From positions 124,001-188,000 of the forward strand of contig NZXX01000009.1 of NCBI GenBank assembly GCA_002702065.1: a stretch of 64,000 nucleotides of DNA. The letters are read 5' to 3'. Positions within the stretch are counted from its first letter, which is position 1. Each line of letters opens with the position of its first letter. Of the stretch, positions 33,400 to 40,408 are shown piece by piece. The position numbers and the translations under genes were made by a program. This DNA is from Anaerolineaceae bacterium (lineage in GTDB: Bacteria > Chloroflexota > Anaerolineae > Aggregatilineales > Phototrophicaceae). A model generated the notes under the pieces. It saw nothing but the letters and a program-made list of their open reading frames with translations. It had not been told where the DNA came from and ran no database searches.

Positions 33400-34353
33400 A
33401 TGAAATTTCGCCGTCTGCCCAACAACCCGATCATCACCGCTGCCACACCGGGCGCGGATCCGGACATGTCCAATAACATCAACGGCCCGTCACTCATCCG
33501 CGTGCCGCACTGGGTCACCAATCCATTGGGCCAATATTACCTGTACTTCGCCCATCATCACGGCCAGCATATCCGCATGGCTTACGCCGACAACCTCAGC
33601 GGCCCGTGGCAGATCCACGAACCGGGCGTGCTGCATCTGGAAGAAACGCGTTTTATCAAACATATTGCCTCGCCAGACGCTTACATCGACCACGAACGGC
33701 AGCAGATTCGGCTGTATTATCACGGACCGGTCACACCCGAAGAACGGGCACAGGTCGACGCCGAAATTGATTCGCCCGGGTTCCGCCAGCAGCGCAGCCG
33801 CATGGCAGTCTCTGCGGATGGCCTGCACTTCACCGAACAGCCGCCGCTGATCGCCTTTGCCTATCTGCGGGTATTTGACTTCAAGGGCATGATCTACGGC
33901 ATGACGATGCCGGGCCTGCTGTACCGGTCGCCGGATGGTTTTGGCCCGTTCGAGGCGGGGCCGCTGGTGCTGGGCGACGACGCGAACCGCGAGGCGTTTT
34001 ATTTCTCCCCCGGCCAGCCCTCAATCCGGCATCTGGCGGTGCAGGTGGATGGTGACACCTTGCGCGTGTTCTACTCGCGTGCGGGTGATGAACCGGAATG
34101 TATCCTCATGACGGAGATCGACGCCCATTCGGATAACTGGCATGACTGGCGGCCCAGCCCGGCCCAGGTCATCTTCACGCCGGATGAACCCTGGGAAGGC
34201 GCGGACCTGCCGCTAAAACCCTCGGTGCGCGGGTCGAGCCTGGTCCCTGTGCGCGAACTGCGCGACCCGGCCATTTATGCGGAAGATGGACGCACTTATC
34301 TGCTGTACAGTGTCGCCGGTGAGCAGGGCATCGCCATCGCAGAAGTAGTCTAA
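33400..34353 (+). CDS. Five-bladed beta-propeller glycosidase-like protein (GH43/GH32 type)
   Basis: A 317-residue soluble protein whose blade patterns recur: GQYYLYFAHHHG, ASPDAYIDHERQQIRLYYHG, DTLRVFYSRAGD and LRDPAIYAEDGRTYLLYSVAG. The last motif is typical of GH43/GH32/GH130-like propellers. Acidic residues lie at the expected blade edges, but the catalytic triad cannot be assigned with confidence and no signal peptide is seen. AAAAGGAGCGCATCACC precedes the ATG at 33400, and TATGAT lies at about 33369. An upstream frame to 33346 lacks support. Confidence 0.75.
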   Translation: MKFRRLPNNPIITAATPGADPDMSNNINGPSLIRVPHWVTNPLGQYYLYFAHHHGQHIRMAYADNLSGPWQIHEPGVLHLEETRFIKHIASPDAYIDHERQQIRLYYHGPVTPEERAQVDAEIDSPGFRQQRSRMAVSADGLHFTEQPPLIAFAYLRVFDFKGMIYGMTMPGLLYRSPDGFGPFEAGPLVLGDDANREAFYFSPGQPSIRHLAVQVDGDTLRVFYSRAGDEPECILMTEIDAHSDNWHDWRPSPAQVIFTPDEPWEGADLPLKPSVRGSSLVPVRELRDPAIYAEDGRTYLLYSVAGEQGIAIAEVV

Positions 34354-34356
34354 TCC

Positions 34357-34391
34357 GATGGCACGACACTGATCAAATAGGTCGTGCCATC
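34357..34391. terminator. Bidirectional hairpin in a convergent spacer
   Basis: GATGGCACGAC (34357-34367) and GTCGTGCCATC (34381-34391) pair perfectly over 11 bases with a 13-base loop. It lies between the propeller gene (plus) and the PH-domain gene (minus), four bases after the former's stop. Confidence 0.7.
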
Positions 34392-34420
34392 ATTCAATAT
34401 AAAACTGTATCTTTATTTAA

Positions 34421-34903
34421 TTATTCGCCTGTTGAGAGTTCGACAACACGTCGTCTGAAGATATCAGCGTTCGCTACGTTGCGAAAGCTTTGCTTTGTCC
34501 CTCCGGAGCCCGTTACGTGAAGATTCTTGTAACCTAATACTCGCCCCAGTATTGACTCCCTGATTTGAAAACTTTCAAGTTTGTTTAAATTGAGTTCCAA
34601 AGTTTTACGACGAATAAGACCGGTTTTAATAAGAACTCGGCGATTTGTAACGCCAAACTCACTGGACTGAAAATTGAGGTATCCACCAATTAGACTAATG
34701 ACAGCCATTAATATAGCAAATGTCATGATGGCTGCACTCATACCACTACTACCTGTGCTTGACGAACTACCAATCACACAGAATCCTAAGATAAACACAA
34801 CAGCAAACCCACTGATGGCTGGTCCAATGATAGCCCACCAATGTAGCTTGGTTACAAATATAATTTCTTCACCTTTCACGAGATTATTCTCAATATAGCT
34901 CAT
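34421..34903 (-). CDS. Bacterial PH-domain (bPH2/DUF304) membrane protein
   Basis: A 160-residue protein with two membrane helices (about residues 24-46 and 54-74) and a C-terminal bPH2 domain. The bPH2 domain shows FGVTNRRVLIKTGLIRRKTLELNLNKLESFQI and LHVTGSGGTKQSFRNVANA. AAGGAGATAGTAAAA precedes the ATG at 34903. Base composition is clearly more A/T-rich than all neighbours and third codon positions are often A or T, unlike the rest of the window, so recent transfer is likely. The 99-base spacer to the next gene is also A/T-rich. Confidence 0.85.
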   Translation of the reverse strand: MSYIENNLVKGEEIIFVTKLHWWAIIGPAISGFAVVFILGFCVIGSSSSTGSSGMSAAIMTFAILMAVISLIGGYLNFQSSEFGVTNRRVLIKTGLIRRKTLELNLNKLESFQIRESILGRVLGYKNLHVTGSGGTKQSFRNVANADIFRRRVVELSTGE

Positions 34904-35002
34904 TTTTACTATCTCCTTGTACATAAATTGTATTAGCAATAATTCTACTATAAAATACTTTAAATCCAATAATCACATAAGGTTTAATTTAATAATAGTG
35001 GC

Positions 35003-36157
35003 TTAATTCATTATTCGTTCGTAGTGCGCGATGACCTCGTCCATCATGGCGGGCCAGGTCTGAGTCTCGGCGAAGGCACGGGCGGCTAGGCCCATCTGCT
35101 CGATGCAGGCGCGGTTCTGTACGATGTGGCGAACGCCCGCGACTAACCCGGCCACGTCTCCCGGCTCAAACGTGTAGCCGGTGCGCCCCTCGTCAATCAT
35201 ATCCATCACGCCACCGACGCGCGACGCCACCACCGGCAGCCCCGCCGCCATTGCCTCGACCACCACCAGCCCGAACGACTCCAGCGCCGAGGGGAAGACA
35301 AAAATATCGCCGCTGGCATAGGCCTGCGACAGCGCCTCGCCCTGCATATAACCGGCAAATGTCACCGGCAGCCCGGCGAAATGGCGTTGCAGCGCGGCAC
35401 GCTCCGGGCCATCCCCCACCAGCGCCAGCCGCGTACCGGGCACCTGTTCCAGCACCGCTTTCAGGTCACCCAGCCGCTTCTCAGCGGACAGCCGCCCCAC
35501 ATACAGCAGCAGCACATCATCCGGGTGACCGCCGGAAAGCTGATCGCGCATGGCTGCATCGGCAAAACGGGGGTGAAACTTCTCCGCATCCACGCCGCGC
35601 TTCCACAACCCCACCTCTGCCGTCACGCCGATGTCGCGTACCCGCTGCTGAATCAACCTGGAAGGCGCCAGATTGTAGTCCGCCTGGTTCATTATCCAGC
35701 GCGTCAGGAAGTTGATGGTCGGCTCGATAAAACGGGCATTGAATGGCCCGACATAAAAGTGCTGGGCGATCCGTCCATAATCGATATGATAGGACACCAG
35801 TGCGGGGTAGGTCATGCGCTGGCGCACAATGGCATAGGCCGCCAGCCCGAACACCGACGGATGAATAAAATGAATCACATCCGGCTGAAAGGCGTGCAGA
35901 TCCTGGAAAGTACGCCGCCCCGGCAGCGCCATGCGCAGGTCCGGGTAAAACGGGAATGGAATGCTGCGCGCTGTGATAACGGGGGTCTTGTTGTAATGGT
36001 CGATCGGGCCGGTATCGGGCGAAAAGATAATTGTCTCCACGCCGCGTTCCGCCAGATGATCGAGCAGCAGACAAATCACCGTCGTAATGCCATCGACTTT
36101 GGGCAGGAAGGTATCGGTAAACAGCGCCACCCGCAAGGGCCGCGTCTTAAGGGTCAC
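35003..36157 (-). CDS. GT4 glycosyltransferase, second SqdX-like paralogue
   Basis: A GT-B retaining glycosyltransferase of about 384 residues, parallel along its whole length to the one at 4286-5440: RVALFTDTFLPKVDGITTV, PFPFYPDLRMALPG, EVGLWKRGVDAEKFHP, YVGRLSAEKR, and ESFGLVVVEAMAAGLPVV. It may be the true sulfolipid synthase, or an enzyme adding another sugar to diacylglycerol or phosphatidylinositol. The GTG at 36157 is chosen because GGGGAG sits seven bases ahead; a GTG at 36172 is also possible. It is divergent from the unknown gene at 36242. Confidence 0.85.
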   Translation of the reverse strand: MTLKTRPLRVALFTDTFLPKVDGITTVICLLLDHLAERGVETIIFSPDTGPIDHYNKTPVITARSIPFPFYPDLRMALPGRRTFQDLHAFQPDVIHFIHPSVFGLAAYAIVRQRMTYPALVSYHIDYGRIAQHFYVGPFNARFIEPTINFLTRWIMNQADYNLAPSRLIQQRVRDIGVTAEVGLWKRGVDAEKFHPRFADAAMRDQLSGGHPDDVLLLYVGRLSAEKRLGDLKAVLEQVPGTRLALVGDGPERAALQRHFAGLPVTFAGYMQGEALSQAYASGDIFVFPSALESFGLVVVEAMAAGLPVVASRVGGVMDMIDEGRTGYTFEPGDVAGLVAGVRHIVQNRACIEQMGLAARAFAETQTWPAMMDEVIAHYERIMN

Positions 36158-36241
36158 TGGCTTGCTCCCCACTCACTTGCACCGTAAAATAACCATACAG
36201 ATAACTATAACCCACAACGGCACGCACAACAGGGCAGCAGA

Positions 36242-37243
36242 ATGAGCAACCAATCGGACGTAATCGTGAAAATCGATGATCGTCTGCGGCTAATGTCGGC
36301 GGTACTGGCAGCAACCAACTGGCCGGACCAAGCACAGAAGCGGCAGCCGCACGGAACCCATGCCCACGCGCGTGCCACCCGCAAATTCCTGCACGAACAC
36401 ACCCAGCACCCCGCCGTCCAGAGCCTGCAAAAGCTGCTGGATAGCGGCGCGCCCCTAGAAGCCTTATTCACATTTGCCTTGTGCCTGGGGTGGCCGGGGC
36501 TGGAATTGCAGATCGACATCCTGCCGGACTGGGTACCGCCGCGCTGGATTATGGAGCTGCGCGATTTCTACCGCGTCACGAACCTGGCCGACTGGTGGCA
36601 GGACGAAGATGCCGCCTGGCAAAAAAGCCTGCACGAATCGCGCCTGATGTTGCAGAACACCGCGTTCAAATCATTTTTGCGCCCGTTCATTGGCGAGGTG
36701 CATGAAGACCTGGTCTTCGTGCCCAATATCTCCTACCCGACCGACCGGGAGATCGGCCTGCGCATCGGCCATGAGCTGTTATGCATCACTGCGCCGCGCC
36801 TGGCCTGGGGCGACAGCCCGCCCTGGCCGTTTGATGAAGACCCGGCCCATGTCTATCGCGCCGCATTATCACAATTCGGACGGCTGTTGATCGTGGGCTA
36901 CCTGCGCCGGCATGCCGATGCAATGGCAACAATCACGCAAAATCCCATTCCGGTCAGCGAAGAATTCGGGACGCAGTATACTACCTGGGAGGAGCAGTTC
37001 GCGGCACTGTGGGTCGCGGCGGCGGTCGCCATCTACCTTGAGGATTACGTCAGCCAGGCCGAAGCCAAGGCCTATGTCCTAATGGCGCGCAAAGCACAAG
37101 GTATGACCATCCTGCCGGGAACGATCAGTGTGTTGCGGCGTTACATCAACGAACGTGAAGCCGGACGTTACCAGGATCTACTCGATTTTCTGCCGATCTT
37201 CCCCAAACAACTGCGCATCGCCAAACGCATCATGACGCTGTAG
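36242..37243 (+). CDS. Hypothetical protein
   Basis: A 333-residue soluble, mostly helical protein with no recognised motif. An AHARATRKFLHEHTQHPAVQ segment and a GLRIGHELLCITAP segment are notable for histidines, but they do not form a known metal site such as HExxH. A repetitive acidic region around residues 110-125 is present. It is transcribed divergently from the SqdX paralogue and converges with csp, 21 bases apart. Codon use is normal for the window. Confidence 0.65.
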   Translation: MSNQSDVIVKIDDRLRLMSAVLAATNWPDQAQKRQPHGTHAHARATRKFLHEHTQHPAVQSLQKLLDSGAPLEALFTFALCLGWPGLELQIDILPDWVPPRWIMELRDFYRVTNLADWWQDEDAAWQKSLHESRLMLQNTAFKSFLRPFIGEVHEDLVFVPNISYPTDREIGLRIGHELLCITAPRLAWGDSPPWPFDEDPAHVYRAALSQFGRLLIVGYLRRHADAMATITQNPIPVSEEFGTQYTTWEEQFAALWVAAAVAIYLEDYVSQAEAKAYVLMARKAQGMTILPGTISVLRRYINEREAGRYQDLLDFLPIFPKQLRIAKRIMTL

Positions 37244-37264
37244 GTTGGGGGATCGGGATGGGTT

Positions 37265-37480
37265 TTACGCGCCAGACCGGATCACATTGCTGGCTTGTTT
37301 GCCCTTTTGGCCATCGGTAATTTCGAATTCGACGGCTTCGCCCTCTTCGAGGGTCCGAAAGCCCGCCCCCTGAATGGCCGAATAGTGGACAAACACATCC
37401 GGCCCGGCATCCTGCCGGATAAACCCGTAGCCCTTGTCAGCGTTGAACCATTTCACAACGCCGTTTAAACGTTCAGGCAT
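37265..37480 (-). CDS. csp: Cold-shock domain protein
   Basis: A 71-residue single CSD that binds single-stranded RNA or DNA and melts RNA structure. RNP1 is KGYGFI (residues 16-21) and RNP2 is VFVHYSAI (29-36), both intact. The length is typical of CspA-type proteins. The upstream region carries a 32-base inverted repeat at 37520-37551 that would be in its 5' leader. The next gene upstream on the strand ends 165 bases away. Confidence 0.95.
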   Translation of the reverse strand: MPERLNGVVKWFNADKGYGFIRQDAGPDVFVHYSAIQGAGFRTLEEGEAVEFEITDGQKGKQASNVIRSGA

Positions 37481-37519
37481 TACCTATCACTCCCCAAAAC
37501 ACGCACATTGCCCAATAAC

Positions 37520-37551
37520 GTGCAGGAATGTTACAGCCAACATTCTTGCAC
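37520..37551. promoter_or_regulatory. Inverted repeat in the csp leader region
   Basis: GTGCA-G-GAATGTT (37520-37532) mirrors AACATTC-T-TGCAC (37539-37551), 12 Watson-Crick pairs plus one G-T/A-C position and a six-base centre. On the minus strand it lies about 40-70 bases upstream of the csp start and could form a leader hairpin or an operator. There is no T-run. Confidence 0.5.
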
Positions 37552-37645
37552 AGCCTAAACGATACAAGGTTTCGAATCGCCAAACAATGGGCCTAGTGCA
37601 TAGTCTTTAGGCAGGAATTTCTCGTCTACTTTTCACAATTTTCAG

Positions 37646-38065
37646 TCAGGTAGAAAATTTGGACAGCGCCTGTTTCAGATGGGCTTCTCGCGCTTCCGGG
37701 GCAGCGGCGGCCATGTCTTCGCCCAAGCGCATCACCTCGATCACGGTGGGTATCTGACCAAGCTGGTGGCGTTCTTCGGCGGTCAGGCTGCGGCCCAGCA
37801 GGGTGCCCAACATCCCGGCCAGCCCGGCCACCATCTCAACCAGGCGGCTTTCCAGATCATCCGCCGCGTCGGTCAGCACCAGCGCGATGGTGTCCGCGTC
37901 ATCGGCCAACCGCATCGGCACCTGCACGCGCATCTCCAGCCATGTGAGCGTTCCTGCACCCCAGATGGCATTCTTTTCGCGCTCGGTCAGGTCACGACCC
38001 ATCAGACGGGCGGCATACGCCTCGGTTTCTTCACATTCTCGCACGTAATTTTCCGAATACCGCAT
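37646..38065 (-). CDS. Hypothetical protein in the ARMT1 operon
   Basis: A 139-residue helical protein rich in Ala, Glu and Leu with repeated short motifs (GRDLTEREKNAIWGAG near residue 23 and GRSLTAEERHQLGQI near residue 92). These suggest an internal duplication of about 65 residues. No family is recognised. It starts eight bases after the ARMT1 stop, and the ribosome site GAGAGGTAG overlaps that gene's end, so translation is probably coupled. Confidence 0.65.
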   Translation of the reverse strand: MRYSENYVRECEETEAYAARLMGRDLTEREKNAIWGAGTLTWLEMRVQVPMRLADDADTIALVLTDAADDLESRLVEMVAGLAGMLGTLLGRSLTAEERHQLGQIPTVIEVMRLGEDMAAAAPEAREAHLKQALSKFST

Positions 38066-38073
38066 GATTACGT

Positions 38074-39234
38074 CTACCTCTCAAAATTGGTTTGCAGCAC
38101 GCCGCGGCGGCCATTCACGCGCCACTGGTCATCAACCGTATCCAGCTTATCCGCCAGCCCGGCAGGCAGGCCCACCACCGGATCACTCTTGAGGGTGCGC
38201 ATGGCCAGCAGGGGACACGGGAAAAAATCCGCCACATCCTGCAACGAGGTTTCCGGCGGCCAGATCGCGTCACCCACCATACGCCGGTAGTTGGCATCCC
38301 CCTTGATGATCGCCAGCTGCGAATTGGTAAAGAGGCGGACCAGCCGGGGCGGTAGATCCCACAGGAAACGCGTGCTGTTCCAGTAGGCATCGGGGGCCAG
38401 CCGCAGCCGTCCTTCTTCCAGATACGCCCGCAGTCGATCACCAAAAGCCGACGCCGCCGGGCCATGATCGCGGGTCATGTCGATGAATTTGAGGACATCC
38501 GGCACCATCGCGTCGCTGACAAAGGTGGGGTGCAGCTTGAGGTGGAGCACGGCACGGTGGGCAATCTGATCCGTCAGCAGTGTGTCCAACAGCGCCAGAT
38601 CCATCGCCAGTTCGGTCCCGGCGTTATCGGCGATAACATGCACGGTGCCGCGCCGGCTCAGCAGGCGTTCAACCACCCGTTCATGCTCATCAGCCAGCAG
38701 GTCGTCATCGGCAATGTGGTTGCCATGCGAGGCCGCCAGCGCATAGCTGAGATCGACCCGGTTGCCCCACAACGCAAATTCCAGCATCGCTGCCAGCTTG
38801 TCTTCAGGTTGTCCGTCGACCGCCAGCGCGGTTTCGAGCAGCTCCCACAACTGTACCCCGGCGTATTCTTCGTTCTTCTTCGGCAGAAATGGGTCACGCC
38901 CGGTTTCCCACCAGCGCACAGCCTGGGTCAGCAGCCGATAAAAGTAAACCTCGGCAAAAAACCAGGCGGTGTTCTGCCAGCTTTCGCCGCGATACGGCGT
39001 CCACAGCGGCAACCAGTCGTCATAGTCCGGCGCGGGCAGGTCCAGCATGGCAATCGGCGCATCGGATACCAGCGCGTCGCGCAGTTGATCGAGCGCCGAC
39101 TGTACGGGCTGCGGAAAGTCCGGGTTGAGGGATTGTGTTTCACGGATGATCGCCGGAACACGTTCACGAATGGTCCGGTGCGCGAAGGCATTGCTGGCGT
39201 CTGTGCGGATCGGGGCTGGCCGTCGGATCATCAT
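38074..39234 (-). CDS. ARMT1-like damage-control phosphatase (DUF89)
   Basis: A 386-residue metal-dependent phosphatase of the DUF89 family. The ligand motif VHVIADNAGTELAMDL (Asp and Asn plus Glu) and the later SQLAIIKGDANYRRMVGD motif are both present, matching the subfamily that includes human ARMT1 and yeast YMR027W. Members hydrolyse damaged or excess sugar phosphates such as fructose-1-phosphate. The start overlaps the TfoX-C stop (ATGATG over TGA), so the two are translationally coupled. Confidence 0.9.
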   Translation of the reverse strand: MMIRRPAPIRTDASNAFAHRTIRERVPAIIRETQSLNPDFPQPVQSALDQLRDALVSDAPIAMLDLPAPDYDDWLPLWTPYRGESWQNTAWFFAEVYFYRLLTQAVRWWETGRDPFLPKKNEEYAGVQLWELLETALAVDGQPEDKLAAMLEFALWGNRVDLSYALAASHGNHIADDDLLADEHERVVERLLSRRGTVHVIADNAGTELAMDLALLDTLLTDQIAHRAVLHLKLHPTFVSDAMVPDVLKFIDMTRDHGPAASAFGDRLRAYLEEGRLRLAPDAYWNSTRFLWDLPPRLVRLFTNSQLAIIKGDANYRRMVGDAIWPPETSLQDVADFFPCPLLAMRTLKSDPVVGLPAGLADKLDTVDDQWRVNGRRGVLQTNFER

Positions 39235-39503
39235 GATTGGCTGCTTCGCTCCGCTGCATTGACCTGTGCCCGTAAATCCTGCTTGATGTCTTCAGGAATT
39301 TGATTCCAGGGGAGGTCCATCAGCGCACCCTGCAACCCCCACAGAGCGTTGAGCGATACCCGGTCCGGAAACGCCGCTTTGAGGCGCAGGTAACACTCGA
39401 CCACGCCAAGCTGTTCGATGTCTTGCAGGGAATGTATGTCAATGGCAGCCAGCCAGCCAGCCGTTTTGGGACCAATGTTTTTCGTTAATGGCAATGCGTT
39501 CAT
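39231..39503 (-). CDS. TfoX C-terminal-domain protein
   Basis: A 90-residue stand-alone TfoX/Sxy C-terminal domain. It has the helix-hairpin-helix-like LTKNIGPKTAGWLAAIDIHSLQDIEQLGVVECYLRLK and ALWGLQGALMDLPWNQIP. In gamma-proteobacteria the full TfoX controls competence; isolated C-terminal domains have unknown roles and probably bind DNA or protein. The ATG at 39503 starts the domain; the frame extends to 39590 without support and there is no strong ribosome site. It overlaps the ARMT1 start by four bases. Confidence 0.82.
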   Translation of the reverse strand: MNALPLTKNIGPKTAGWLAAIDIHSLQDIEQLGVVECYLRLKAAFPDRVSLNALWGLQGALMDLPWNQIPEDIKQDLRAQVNAAERSSQS

Positions 39504-39604
39504 GTTTTTCTGTCTGATCGATGCGATGAGTCGAAAGACCAGAAGCCCATGATTATTGACTTCATGGACGGTCCGGTTCCGACCCGGCAATTATGCCGTG
39601 CGCA

Positions 39605-40408
39605 TCACTGATCAGCAAATGTCACCAGCTGGATGCCCTGGGCGGCGACCAGTTCGCGCATCGACGGATCGGTCAGCACTGCCAGTTCGCGCTCACGCTG
39701 GGCGGCGTAATACATGCGGAATCCATCGTAATGGCCCGGATGACACATCAGCTCGGTAACGCCTTCCGGCAGGTTGATCAGGATCGCCCGCAAATTGTCG
39801 ACATTGGCGTCCGTATCATAAAATCCGGTCTCGAAATAATCCGTCCAGCGTGGGGCTGGTCCATCCGCCAGAATCTGCCGCAGCGCGACATTGCGGGGAC
39901 CCGTCAATGCGGTATCCGTCTGCCATGTTGCCGCATTGCGAATCGGCAGATCATGCGCTTTCGCCATGTCGAGCAGCACCCGAAAAGCCGCGGGGATATG
40001 ATAGGCAGCGTGATGATGCGAATCCAGATGATCGGGTTTGCGCCCGGCCAGCTGAACAAAACGCTCGAACTGCGCCTGAAATTCCGCTGCAATTTCGTCG
40101 GCCTGCATCATGTCGGCATGGTGCAGGGGATCACCGGCCACATAGGGGAAAGTGCCCGTGTCGTCTACCAGCGACGGCACCTGCGCTGGCGGCAAAACCG
40201 GCTGGCCCGTAGTTAATGTAAGATGCAGCCCGATACCCATCTGAGGGGCTTCGCGGTGCAGCAGACGTATGCCTGCTTCGGCGTCCGGCATATTGACCAT
40301 CGCAGTGGTCGAGGTCAGAATGCCCTGCTGGTGTGCTTCCAGAATGCCCTGGTTCGTACCCGGCGACAGGCCCAGATCATCGGCGTTGATAATGAGGTAT
40401 CGGTTCAT
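39605..40408 (-). CDS. YdjC/ChbG-type carbohydrate deacetylase
   Basis: A 267-residue deacetylase that removes acetyl groups from N-acetylated oligosaccharides such as chitobiose. The metal-binding motifs YLIINADDLGLS (Asp-Asp), HLDSHHHAAYHIP and MCHPGHYD are all intact. It is cytoplasmic, with no signal peptide. The start overlaps the histidine kinase stop by four bases (ATGA), so the two are read as one unit. Confidence 0.92.
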   Translation of the reverse strand: MNRYLIINADDLGLSPGTNQGILEAHQQGILTSTTAMVNMPDAEAGIRLLHREAPQMGIGLHLTLTTGQPVLPPAQVPSLVDDTGTFPYVAGDPLHHADMMQADEIAAEFQAQFERFVQLAGRKPDHLDSHHHAAYHIPAAFRVLLDMAKAHDLPIRNAATWQTDTALTGPRNVALRQILADGPAPRWTDYFETGFYDTDANVDNLRAILINLPEGVTELMCHPGHYDGFRMYYAAQRERELAVLTDPSMRELVAAQGIQLVTFADQ

